Origin: Shewanella waksmanii ATCC BAA-643
Lineage (GTDB): Bacteria; Pseudomonadota; Gammaproteobacteria; Enterobacterales; Shewanellaceae
Direction: 5' to 3'
DNA length: 64,000 nt
Assembly (NCBI RefSeq): GCF_000518805.1
Contig: NZ_JAEH01000010.1
Span: 61,334-125,333 of the forward strand
The translations under genes and the position numbers were made by a program. This document shows positions 1 through 8,045 of the stretch, piece after piece (within the stretch, counting starts at the first letter, position 1; the number at the start of each line of letters is the position of its first letter). The notes below the pieces were generated by a model. It did not search any database. It saw only the letters and a program-made list of their open reading frames with translations, and was not told where the DNA came from.

Positions 1-303
1 ACTTATGGTGTGCCGCTAGAAGAGATTGTTGAAGGTATTAAGCACGGTGTACGTAAAGTGAACATCGATACCGATTTACGTTTAGCTTCAACTGGTGCTG
101 TACGTAAATTCCTAGCAGAAAATCCAACAGAGTTCGATCCACGTAAATTCCTAAAAGCGTCAATGGAAGCGATGGCAGATATCTGTACTACCCGTTATGA
201 AGCCTTCGGTTGTGCGGGTATGGGCTCGAAAATCAAGCCTAAGTCATTACAGGCTATGTATAAGGCTTACCAAGCCGGTGAGCTTGACCCACAAATCAAC
301 TAG
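1..303 (+). CDS. fba: Class II fructose-bisphosphate aldolase, 3' end only
   Basis: This is the C-terminal part of a glycolytic/gluconeogenic zinc aldolase that interconverts fructose-1,6-bisphosphate with DHAP and glyceraldehyde-3-phosphate in the cytoplasm. The gene is open from base 1 and starts outside the window. The first visible codons read TYGVPLEEIVEG, so the GTG at 10 is not a start. The VRKVNIDTDLR segment is the conserved substrate-binding strand of class II aldolases, and the tail with CAGMGSKIKP and LDPQIN resembles the Calvin-cycle subtype found in many gammaproteobacteria. An intrinsic terminator follows 25 bases after the stop. The family call is secure; the paralogue cannot be settled from the C terminus. 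Confidence 0.9.
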   Translation, partial: TYGVPLEEIVEGIKHGVRKVNIDTDLRLASTGAVRKFLAENPTEFDPRKFLKASMEAMADICTTRYEAFGCAGMGSKIKPKSLQAMYKAYQAGELDPQIN

Positions 304-327
304 TTATCGATTAACTGTTGGTAAATA

Positions 328-351
328 AAGCCCTCGGTTGAGGGCTTTTTT
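328..351 (+). terminator. Intrinsic terminator of the aldolase gene
   Basis: The arms AAGCCCTC and GAGGGCTT form a stem around a short loop and are followed by a T-run. It lies just after the aldolase stop codon. Confidence 0.85.
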
Positions 352-565
352 GTGTCGAGCTGTACTGGGTTGCAGGCGTTGGCAGTGCAGTTGAATGTGT
401 TAGCAGAACAACCGTAGTACCTGATTTAACGTGCTAACCCCGATCAATGAAAGTATGCAAACGGATATATTCGTCCAGATGTAGCGGATTCTTGCAATCT
501 GTTGGCTGAGTGTTAATATTGCGCCAATTTTTTAGGGGAAGTGTTGATACTTAATGGGGTTAATA

Positions 566-1306
566 ATGAAAAGATTGCTAATCGCGACGGCGATAACGTT
601 AGCAGTGCCTTTTGGGGCGCAAGCTGGTGCGGATTTTGTTGAAGGTGACAAAATATTCGGTGGTGACGCTGAATTAGGTGCAACTTTAACTACCGGTAAC
701 ACTGAAACGACCTCAGTAAAAGGGCGTTTAGATATGAAGCACGAATTAGGTAATTGGGAAAACCAATACCTTTTGGAAGCTTTATATAAAGAGGATTCAG
801 GTGTTGAAACCGGTAAGCGTTATTTCGGTTTAATTCAGGCTGATTATAAGTTTGATGAGAAAAGTTATCTGTTCATCAATGCTAACCATGAAATTGACCC
901 ATTTACAGGTTTTGATTCTACCACGACCGCTTCTTCTGGTTATGGTTATAAGTTCATTGATACAGAAAGCACGCGTTTTAATGTCGAAATCGGTCCAGGT
1001 TATAAATACAAGCGTCTCGATGATGAAAATGCGGCTGATAAAGGCTATGACACCGAAGACAGTTGGGTTGCCCATGGCGTGTTAAATTTCGAAACTCAAA
1101 TTACTGAAAGTTCGAAGTTTGGCCAGATGTTCGTTGCTGATGTTGGTGATACGTTTGAAGGTCGCTCTGAAACATTTATTACCGCTAATATTGTGGGCGC
1201 GTTAGCAATGAAGTTTGCTGTTATTGTGCGCTATAACGATACCCCACTTGATGGCAAAGAGAGTACCGATACCGAAACTAATATGACTTTGCTGTACTCA
1301 TTCTAA
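566..1306 (+). CDS. DUF481 family outer-membrane protein (YdiY-like)
   Basis: This is a predicted outer-membrane beta-barrel of the DUF481 family (E. coli YdiY relatives), function unknown. A signal peptide (MKRLLIATAITLAVPFGAQA) is followed by alternating beta-strand-like segments with the family's usual opening, in which a threonine-rich first strand (ELGATLTTGNTETTS) follows a GGDAELG region. The last residue is phenylalanine (LLYSF), the normal C-terminal signal for BAM-dependent barrel insertion. An in-frame ATG at 554 would add four residues (MGLI). I prefer the ATG at 566 because the GGGG run at 556-559 then serves as ribosome-binding site and the signal peptide has a standard length. 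It is a single-gene unit with its own terminator. Confidence 0.85.
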   Translation: MKRLLIATAITLAVPFGAQAGADFVEGDKIFGGDAELGATLTTGNTETTSVKGRLDMKHELGNWENQYLLEALYKEDSGVETGKRYFGLIQADYKFDEKSYLFINANHEIDPFTGFDSTTTASSGYGYKFIDTESTRFNVEIGPGYKYKRLDDENAADKGYDTEDSWVAHGVLNFETQITESSKFGQMFVADVGDTFEGRSETFITANIVGALAMKFAVIVRYNDTPLDGKESTDTETNMTLLYSF

Positions 1307-1326
1307 GTCATACAGTTAATTTTTCT

Positions 1327-1352
1327 AAAAAGTGCCTTTAGGCACTTTTTTT
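1327..1352 (+). terminator. Intrinsic terminator of the DUF481 gene
   Basis: Arms AAAAAGTGCC and GGCACTTTTT surround a TTTA loop, followed by more T residues, directly after the DUF481 stop. Confidence 0.88.
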
Positions 1353-1604
1353 ATGCTTATAGATCGGTGTTTGCTTACTCAATTGACCACAATGGATACG
1401 CTTTGTTGCACTTGTTGTTCGATTTGGTTTTAACTTGTTTTTAGGTTAGCAGGTTGTTGCTTAAAGATTTTTTTGAGCGTAATGAACTGTGCAGCGCTTC
1501 ACAAAACGTTATTTTGGGCCATCGATGTACATGTCGATCACAGACTCTATTGTCTAGGAAAGCTAGACTAGCTCTACGTTTATCTACTTTGAAGGTACCA
1601 TACC

Positions 1605-2339
1605 ATGCAGATAGGTTGTTGTTGGTTTGATACCTCTCAAACGACCCTGACCAATCACGAGAATGACACCAGCTGGAAAATGCCAGTGGTGGAGTTTAAC
1701 GTTGTCACACTATTGACCCAGCACCGTGGCCAAGTGCTATCGATTCAGCAGCTAATGCAACAATTGCCAGAAAATGCCCAAACTAAAGAAGTACTCACGG
1801 CGGCAATTGAACGTATACGGTTTTTTCTTGGCAGTTCCTCTGAGTTGTTAGTGGCCGTTGATGATCAGGGCTTCATGCTACTTAAGCGTATCAATAAGGC
1901 AAAAGTTAACCTCAATGGCTTAGGCCCACACCGTACCATTAGCAATAAACAGTACGGTATTTTGATGGCGCAACTGATGCTATTGCTGATTTTTATCTAC
2001 TCAATTTTTGAGCCGACACCGACTATTCAGCAAGTTGAAGGTTATCAAGTGGCGACTCCTAGTGGTCAGGTAGAATATTATCCAATCATGATTAATGCTG
2101 GTGAGCATGCCATCAACGCCAGTGTTAATAAGTTTGATTTGATGATGGCGCAATGCAAAAGGGTATTGTGGCAGGAGGTCTATGTCTCTCGCTCAACCAG
2201 TGACAAACTGATGAGTATTGTATTAACTCGCGATATTAATGGCCAAAGAGAGGTGAAAAATGTCAAAGCCTATTCTGATGAAAAGAGCTTTGCATTTATT
2301 GATACTCAGTGGTTAGTCCGTCAGGGTATTTGCAGCTAA
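1605..2339 (+). CDS. ToxR/CadC-like membrane-anchored winged-helix regulator
   Basis: This is a 244-residue one-pass inner-membrane protein. Residues about 25-97 look like an OmpR-type winged helix (VVEFNVVTLLTQHRGQVLSI, then LTAAIERIRFFL as candidate recognition helix, then a short wing). Residues 117-135 are a hydrophobic membrane span, and residues 136-244 would be periplasmic. Two cysteines, C184 and C243, lie in the periplasmic part, as in ToxR-type sensors that use a disulfide. The fold resembles ToxR, TcpP, CadC and MarT, but the DNA-binding half is diverged, so this rests on architecture rather than a strong motif. The next gene starts 4 bases after the stop and encodes a small one-span membrane protein, matching the regulator-plus-effector layout of toxR-toxS and marT-fidL. 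Target genes are unknown. Confidence 0.68.
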   Translation: MQIGCCWFDTSQTTLTNHENDTSWKMPVVEFNVVTLLTQHRGQVLSIQQLMQQLPENAQTKEVLTAAIERIRFFLGSSSELLVAVDDQGFMLLKRINKAKVNLNGLGPHRTISNKQYGILMAQLMLLLIFIYSIFEPTPTIQQVEGYQVATPSGQVEYYPIMINAGEHAINASVNKFDLMMAQCKRVLWQEVYVSRSTSDKLMSIVLTRDINGQREVKNVKAYSDEKSFAFIDTQWLVRQGICS

Positions 2340-2343
2340 TATT

Positions 2344-2856
2344 ATGCCTACCATTGCAGCTAAAAAGCGCCGCTATGCGCCGAGGTTTATTGTTCTTTTT
2401 TCAGTCGCTCTGATTGCATTTGGTCACTATGTTTATCTGTATGATAAAGACCAAATCTTTTTGCAGTGCCAGGCTGATGCCTATATCGCCGCCACAGAGA
2501 CAGATTTGCAGATTGGTTTAGAGATTAAAAGCCTTGCGGATGAGTTCAGTATGGACTATCAATTTCTCACTGACGGGGAGGTGATAGGTGAAATCACCCT
2601 TGATGGGATGTTAACGCAGCTACAATATGGTGATATGACCTATAAAGCGACACTTAATGAGGGCCAGTTTAATATCGATTTGTCCTCTATGTATATACCA
2701 CCATATATGAAAAATATTATCGATTTTAGTAGTGAACGTATGGTGGATGACAGTGAAATAGAGGTCGACATCAGGGTGCTAGTCACTGATCCTAAGCAGG
2801 GCTATAGCATCATTCAATTGTTGCCTGGTGAGTCAATCTGGGTATGTCATAATTAG
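2344..2856 (+). CDS. Small one-span membrane protein, ToxS/FidL-like partner
   Basis: This 170-residue protein has a basic cytoplasmic N terminus (KKRRYAPR), one transmembrane helix at about residues 14-33, and a periplasmic domain of about 135 residues with one cysteine near its start and one near its end. It follows the ToxR-like gene by 4 bases with no clear ribosome-binding site of its own, which suggests translational coupling. In size and topology it matches ToxS and the FidL-like proteins that accompany membrane-bound winged-helix regulators and stabilise or modulate their periplasmic domains. I recognise no specific ToxS motif, so the role is inferred from topology and position. Confidence 0.6.
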   Translation: MPTIAAKKRRYAPRFIVLFSVALIAFGHYVYLYDKDQIFLQCQADAYIAATETDLQIGLEIKSLADEFSMDYQFLTDGEVIGEITLDGMLTQLQYGDMTYKATLNEGQFNIDLSSMYIPPYMKNIIDFSSERMVDDSEIEVDIRVLVTDPKQGYSIIQLLPGESIWVCHN

Positions 2857-2933
2857 TCTATGTTCACCGAGCAAGTCAAAAGTTAGCTCAATGGTGTTGC
2901 CGCTGCGAGCGCCCGAGATGACAAGTTCATTTT

Positions 2934-2957
2934 AAGGCTTAGTGAAATGCCTTTTTT
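2934..2957 (+). terminator. Possible weak terminator
   Basis: A short AAGGC/GCCTT stem with a 10-base loop runs into a T-tract. It sits between the ToxS/FidL-like gene and the next gene. The stem has only five pairs. Confidence 0.4.
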
Positions 2958-3001
2958 GAGATAAAATAACTTTAAGTCGTTGGCTAATCGTTAGGAGGCC
3001 T

Positions 3002-4393
3002 GTGTCTAAAGTTACCGTCAAGCAAGAAGAGTCCTTATCTATCAAGTTTATCCATCAGATGAAGGTGGGTGACAATCGTCGTTTGGATTTATACCTATTT
3101 TTACCCAAAGAGATGGGAATTGGTCCGCATAGTATTGACGAAGAAGAGTATTATCACTCAGCGATAAGCGGCCGCCGCTCATACTATTCATCAGGTTTAC
3201 ATCTTCCCCTCGTACAAAGCCGTTTTATTAGCCAGAAAAAGCGTACCGTTGAAGAGTTTCGTCTTTATCTAAACTTGTTTGCATACCAGTTTGCGGTTGC
3301 TATCGAAACCGATAGCAAGGAGTTATCGCAGGTTGAAGATGTAAACGAGTTTTACCCTGCATTAGCTGAGCTGCGAGATATCATCGAGCAGTTAATGAAG
3401 AAGTTTCGCCGCAATGAACCGAGTGATGAAAAGTGGAAATCTTACTTTGAAAACGCAGATAATTACCTGTCTTGGCTGTGTGAGCAACGGCTACTGAAAT
3501 TACTATCCCATGCGCCAAGAAGCAGTGACTACAGTGAAGTTACCGAAGCGGTTATTGCATTTTGTCGAAGTGAAAGTGAGCATAGACACAAGCTGAATTA
3601 TAATTCGCAGCAAACCATCGACGAGCCCAATCGTATCTCTAACAAAATGTTGTTACTACGCCGGCTTATCCAGCAGGGTGTGGTATTAAAAGAAGACTTA
3701 AAAACGTTAGGCGTTGGGTTAAAGAAGCTCACCACAGGTTTTGCTACAGCGATGGTCATGCTGGTTGTTTCGGCATTGATCATCAAAGCGCAGGGTGTGT
3801 TTAGTGGACTGACGATAGCATTGGTACTCACACTGGCTGTGATATATGGTTTTCGTGAGATTTTTAAGGATGACATCCGCAATGCGCTGTGGCGCTGGAT
3901 ACAAAAGGGACGCCCGCGCTGGAGCCGGGTTTTGACCGATACCACCAGTCAAGCAACCGTTGCCAAGCAATTAATTTGGATTGAGTTTGTAAAGAGTAAA
4001 GAGTTACCAGCGGTAATACAGCGCATTCTAAAGCGTCGTCATCGGCAGAATAAGTTGGATGCTGAGGTGCTGCATTATGGTTTGCATACTCGGGTTGCCC
4101 ACAAAGAGTTATTAGCGGGCTATTCAACCATTCAAGAGCAGGTCAACCTAAGCCTTGCACCGTTTGCCCGCTATTTGGAGCGGGGAAAAGCGAAGATTTA
4201 TCGCGAGCATGAAGGCAGAATTGCCTCCGATTCGGTGGAGCGGCGTTATCAAATTAACCTGATTTTGTCCTTAAGAGAGGGCAAAGGTGAGCCGCAATAT
4301 GCTCGCTACAAAATCACCATGAATCGTTCCACTATTGTCGATATTAGCCAAAGTGAACTGCCCAGTGGCGTTAACCCTATGGATGATATTTAG
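3002..4393 (+). CDS. Hypothetical two-span membrane protein, 463 residues
   Basis: I do not recognise this family. It starts at GTG preceded by a good AGGAGG-type ribosome-binding site (about 2992-2998). The N-terminal 230 residues are soluble and rich in charged helices. Two hydrophobic segments at about residues 246-264 and 270-288 form a hairpin in the membrane, followed by a basic stretch (WRWIQKGRPRWSR). The last 170 residues are again soluble, with RRxQINLILSLREG near the end followed by a predicted beta-rich tail. Both large domains are therefore probably cytoplasmic. It is transcribed in the same direction as the ToxR/ToxS-like pair, 145 bases downstream with a weak hairpin between, and is convergent with the GRAM-like gene. 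A regulatory link to the pair is possible but unproven. Confidence 0.75.
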   Translation: MSKVTVKQEESLSIKFIHQMKVGDNRRLDLYLFLPKEMGIGPHSIDEEEYYHSAISGRRSYYSSGLHLPLVQSRFISQKKRTVEEFRLYLNLFAYQFAVAIETDSKELSQVEDVNEFYPALAELRDIIEQLMKKFRRNEPSDEKWKSYFENADNYLSWLCEQRLLKLLSHAPRSSDYSEVTEAVIAFCRSESEHRHKLNYNSQQTIDEPNRISNKMLLLRRLIQQGVVLKEDLKTLGVGLKKLTTGFATAMVMLVVSALIIKAQGVFSGLTIALVLTLAVIYGFREIFKDDIRNALWRWIQKGRPRWSRVLTDTTSQATVAKQLIWIEFVKSKELPAVIQRILKRRHRQNKLDAEVLHYGLHTRVAHKELLAGYSTIQEQVNLSLAPFARYLERGKAKIYREHEGRIASDSVERRYQINLILSLREGKGEPQYARYKITMNRSTIVDISQSELPSGVNPMDDI

Positions 4394-4417
4394 ATTTATA
4401 TAGCGCAATTAACGGCG

Positions 4418-4762
4418 CTAGATAAATTGTGCTGCTTGTTCATCAATGGCATTAAGCCAGTCATCGACCTGGGCAACGCTTAAATTAAGCGTGCTGGCAT
4501 CATGGCGATGTACAATCAGCGCATTGTGCATAATTGGAATAATCCCTAGAATCTTAGTCCAGCCTTTTTCTAGGTGAGCGATAGAAGACAAGTGAACCTC
4601 AATGACTTGTTGTTGCCTGTCTTGGTGAAATACTTTTAGAATTAAACGTTGATCGGTGAGCTGTAAATCACCATTTTGAATGGGCACGCTGCCCGATACC
4701 GATTGCAGCCCTGCATTGGCCCGCTTTATCACTGCTTCATTTTGATTTAATTCTATCGACAT
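4418..4762 (-). CDS. GRAM/PH-like domain protein, 114 residues
   Basis: This small protein lacks a signal peptide or membrane span. Its pattern (NGDLQLTDQRLILKV, VEVHLSSIAHLEKG, LIVHRHDASTLNLSV, then a C-terminal helix DDWLNAIDEQAA) is typical of bacterial GRAM or PH-like domains, small beta-barrels that bind lipid or protein partners. The reading frame extends to 4816, but the ATG at 4762 has a GGAG ribosome-binding site seven bases upstream and removes an 18-residue extension with no conserved look. It is convergent with the 463-residue membrane protein. Family call is moderate; function unknown. Confidence 0.65.
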   Translation of the reverse strand: MSIELNQNEAVIKRANAGLQSVSGSVPIQNGDLQLTDQRLILKVFHQDRQQQVIEVHLSSIAHLEKGWTKILGIIPIMHNALIVHRHDASTLNLSVAQVDDWLNAIDEQAAQFI

Positions 4763-4959
4763 ACCTAAGCTCCATCTAGGTGAGATTGCACATCTCGATA
4801 GCATTAACGTTAGCACAGAATTTTTTAATTTGTATTTCTACTCTAATTTTTAGTATTAAAAGCAGAAAAGTAGCATCACTAACAGCGCATTTTAAGTACT
4901 TAGTGAGGCAAACAACACAAGAAGGTGATTGCGCCAGCTTTGTGCTGGCGCGGTCGCAA

Positions 4960-7173
4960 TTAGCTTTGGCGAGTAAAGGCTTGGCAAATGTTCTGTTCGC
5001 CAATTTGTTTCGCGCGCTTAAGCGCGACTTCAGCATTACTTAAAAATAGCTCTAAGCTTTGCCCTTGTTGGTAAGCGGCAATCCCCATACAAATGCCACT
5101 GCCAAGACCAATGTCATTGAGATCATTAAGTGACTTTACTGCAAATTGATGGGCGTTATCGGCGCTGGTGTTAGGTAAGATAATAATCAGCTTACCGAGT
5201 TGCCAATGGGACATTTGATAAGGCATCGGCAGCCCTTTGAGGAGGTGCAGCTCAACTTCTTTTTGGCGACTTTCTAATTGACCAATATCACTCATGTGGC
5301 TAAGCATACCTTCAGCGGTAATATCCATTAGCACTAAACTTGAACTATCGCGGTTGAATGGCGACAAAGAGGTAAAGTAATTATCTAAGTCGCGTAAGTT
5401 GGTTAAAATTGTACTGCGATGAGGCTTAAGATTGCCTTGCTCAGCTTGCGGCTCCTTGTCTATCGCTCGCTCAAGTGTACAAACGATATACTCAATATCG
5501 CCCGCGTTATCTAAGTGCCCCTTGAGTGTGGCTTGTACGCAGTGATTGTCCAACTGGGGCGCTTCACATAGTAATTTACCCTGCCATTGACCTTGCAACA
5601 TGATTTGCTGACAAATACTTGACCACTGTTCACCGAGGTCATTGTTGAGCAGTTTAATCAGATTAACTTGTTGTTCAGGTGTGATCGACATTAGTGATTG
5701 GAAGGCACCATTTGCCATCTCTAAGCTGCCATCGGCTTGGATAAGCGCTGTGGCAACGGCATTGTCGTTGAGTAATTCATTGAGATGAGCCTTGTGCTGG
5801 GTTTGCTTTAAAACCGTGATGTCTTCAAACGACACAAGTAAATAAGGGTTAAAATGGTTATCAGTTTCAGACTTTATCACCACGCGAAGCTTGGGCGCGT
5901 TGGCATCAGGATCGGCTAACTCAGAAGACCAATAACTGTGCTCCTTTAGATGAGACAATACTTGCTCAAATTGCTCATCCTCTAACTGCAAAATACGTTG
6001 CAGGCTGCGCTCTTTTAGCTCATCGATCGGACTTGAAAGTATATGGGCTGCTTGCTCATTGGCGCTAATGACCCGGTGGGTGTCATTGACAATCAAGCAG
6101 CCGCCATCTAGACCAAATAACCGGCTTGCTAATTGCGCACTGTATTGTCGTGAACGCTGCTCTAATCGGTAGAAATGGCTCAATAAAATCAACAATGAGG
6201 CTAATGTGGTGAGGGCGATACCTACCGTGATTAATATGTTACGCCACTCTGAAAAATTGGCGGCAATATCATCATTGCGCACATAAGACACGAGGAAATA
6301 CTCTCTTCTTGCCTCATACTGGGTTGCCAGTTCAACTTTTAAATAGACAAAGGTGGCGTCATCACCATGGAACTGGCCAAAATTACTCATGGCCATTTTA
6401 CGCCATAACGCTGGGTAAGTTTGTTTGAGACTGCCGCCCATGGTGTCAGGAATACGTTTGATTGTTGGTTTCTTTTCTGCGCCCGCATACAGCAAACCTT
6501 GGGTATCTAACATTAACAACGGCGATTCGGTACTGGAGTATGCAGGTTTAATGCTTTTTAACATCCGCGACATAGAGTTATACGTGACCAAATAACCACG
6601 GATACTTTGATCAGGATTTTCGAGCCAAGCGAGCTGATACATGTAAGGTTCAAGTTTGCCATTGATGGGGGTAAATTCCAGCGCAGAGGTATATATTTCA
6701 TTGCCGCCCATATTGCGAGAACCACCGAGTAACGCTGGGGGCAGCGGCTCATGGCTAAAATTTTCGGTGGTTGAGAATTTAAATTTTCCTTGGGGGTCAA
6801 AGAGGGCGATATCCAATAGCTCTGGAATATTACTGGTTATCACATCCCAGTTTTGCTCAAGTTTCAGTTGTCTGACTTCGCTGGGGATATTGAGGTAGCG
6901 ATTAAGCAGTTCAGACTTAGCGAACATTTGGGTGCGAAATTGTTGAAATGATACTTTATCGGCAATCAAACTGCCTACGGCTTGCAGTTCGCTATAACGC
7001 TGCGCAGCCCAGTCTTCTTGCAAGCGACGCTCACCCAGAGTGATAACCACATTACTTAATAAAATCATGGCAATGATTAGTATTGATATTTGGGTAACGA
7101 CTGCCACAACGCGTTGAGTTGACCAATGAATGCCTTGGGCGGGGATCAGTTGTGGTATTTTTGGGGTTAACAT
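4960..7173 (-). CDS. Membrane receptor with two PAS domains and a degenerate GGDEF domain
   Basis: Numbered from the ATG at 7173, the protein has 737 residues: transmembrane helix 23-47, a periplasmic sensor region to about 310, a second helix 313-335, PAS-like domains at about 345-455 and 465-570, and a C-terminal GGDEF fold at about 585-733. The fold is recognisable from SSLVLMDITAEGM, the position WQLGKLIIILPNTSADNA and the end SNAEVALKRAKQIGEQN. The catalytic GGDEF signature is replaced by LGKLI at 659-663, so diguanylate cyclase activity is not expected. It may act as a signalling or binding domain instead. The frame opens with a GTG at 7221, but a TATAAT at 7224-7229 on this strand makes the downstream ATG more likely. 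Confidence 0.8.
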   Translation of the reverse strand: MLTPKIPQLIPAQGIHWSTQRVVAVVTQISILIIAMILLSNVVITLGERRLQEDWAAQRYSELQAVGSLIADKVSFQQFRTQMFAKSELLNRYLNIPSEVRQLKLEQNWDVITSNIPELLDIALFDPQGKFKFSTTENFSHEPLPPALLGGSRNMGGNEIYTSALEFTPINGKLEPYMYQLAWLENPDQSIRGYLVTYNSMSRMLKSIKPAYSSTESPLLMLDTQGLLYAGAEKKPTIKRIPDTMGGSLKQTYPALWRKMAMSNFGQFHGDDATFVYLKVELATQYEARREYFLVSYVRNDDIAANFSEWRNILITVGIALTTLASLLILLSHFYRLEQRSRQYSAQLASRLFGLDGGCLIVNDTHRVISANEQAAHILSSPIDELKERSLQRILQLEDEQFEQVLSHLKEHSYWSSELADPDANAPKLRVVIKSETDNHFNPYLLVSFEDITVLKQTQHKAHLNELLNDNAVATALIQADGSLEMANGAFQSLMSITPEQQVNLIKLLNNDLGEQWSSICQQIMLQGQWQGKLLCEAPQLDNHCVQATLKGHLDNAGDIEYIVCTLERAIDKEPQAEQGNLKPHRSTILTNLRDLDNYFTSLSPFNRDSSSLVLMDITAEGMLSHMSDIGQLESRQKEVELHLLKGLPMPYQMSHWQLGKLIIILPNTSADNAHQFAVKSLNDLNDIGLGSGICMGIAAYQQGQSLELFLSNAEVALKRAKQIGEQNICQAFTRQS

Positions 7174-7223
7174 GCAGCGTACATTCAATTGCCTATATGA
7201 ATCATGGGCGTATGTTAGCACGA

Positions 7224-7229
7224 ATTATA
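7224..7229 (-). promoter_or_regulatory. Candidate -10 box of the PAS/GGDEF receptor gene
   Basis: A perfect TATAAT on the minus strand lies about 50 bases before the preferred ATG at 7173. No good -35 hexamer is visible 17 bases upstream, so this is a candidate only. Confidence 0.45.
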
Positions 7230-7344
7230 CCCAACAACACCGTTAGTTACAGCTGACTAACCTATTGCTAACTTAGGGATTGTCTTGGTCAGTTGAGATA
7301 ATTAGCTGCGCGAGTTTCGACCCGTTTGTACTCGCAGCTATTTA

Positions 7345-7944
7345 TTAACCCACAATACCGAGGGTTCTGGGTTTAAAGTCTGCGCCTGCGGCTTCAACTT
7401 GGGTTTGGCAGGCGTTGATATCTACCCCTTCAAGACCGTCAATGGCTGAAACTTGCACCTGTTTAATATAGCGCGGCGCGAGGGCGATAAACTGATGCAG
7501 TGCTTGGTAAGCTCCTTTTAACTTAGGTTGGCAATGGTGGTTATACCAAGTTTCGGTATCGGCATTAAGTGAAATAGACAAGGCATCGACTACCTCGGCC
7601 AGCTCAGGCAAGATATTGCGCCGATGAAACAGATTACCGAGCCCGTCGGTATTGACCCTGACCTTACCGCCTCGGTGTTTTATCTCGGCAGCTACCTTGA
7701 GTAAGGTTGTTAAGTTAAGAGTGGGTTCACCATAGCCACAAAATACGTATTCGTCATAGTCTTTAACCTCACCAAGTAAGGCAATGACTTCCTCTGCTGT
7801 GGGCTGATGTTTTAGATCAAGCTGGTATTGATGTACTTGCTTACTGCCGTTGTGTTTTGGGCAAAACTGGCAGCGTAGCGTGCATCGTCCGGTGATATTG
7901 AGATAGCGTGATTGACGAATGTCGTAAACTAAGGTGGCAGTCAT
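7345..7944 (-). CDS. TatD-linked radical SAM protein
   Basis: This 199-residue radical S-adenosylmethionine protein carries the [4Fe-4S]-binding CxxxCxxC motif as C22-TLR-C-QF-C29, after RYLNITGRC. Further radical SAM features follow: CGYGEPTLN as the SAM-binding GGE-like strand, VRVNTDG, and ALSISLNADTETWYN. Its short length and overall pattern match the radical SAM family often fused to or adjacent to TatD-type hydrolases; no tatD gene is visible in this window. The substrate of the family is not known to me. It is a single gene, with the RND terminator lying upstream of its start. Confidence 0.8.
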   Translation of the reverse strand: MTATLVYDIRQSRYLNITGRCTLRCQFCPKHNGSKQVHQYQLDLKHQPTAEEVIALLGEVKDYDEYVFCGYGEPTLNLTTLLKVAAEIKHRGGKVRVNTDGLGNLFHRRNILPELAEVVDALSISLNADTETWYNHHCQPKLKGAYQALHQFIALAPRYIKQVQVSAIDGLEGVDINACQTQVEAAGADFKPRTLGIVG

Positions 7945-8012
7945 AGTCGCAGTCCAAAAGAAGCTTGCGCTTAGTTTACGTCAAAGTGGTCAATGAAAAT
8001 GTTGCTTAGATC

Positions 8013-8040
8013 AAAAAGGGAGGCTAGGCCTCCCTTTTAC
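8013..8040 (-). terminator. Intrinsic terminator of the RND efflux operon
   Basis: On the minus strand the arms AAAAGGGAGG and CCTCCCTTTT form a stem followed by T residues, a few bases after the RND permease stop. Confidence 0.85.
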
Positions 8041-8045
8041 AGATG

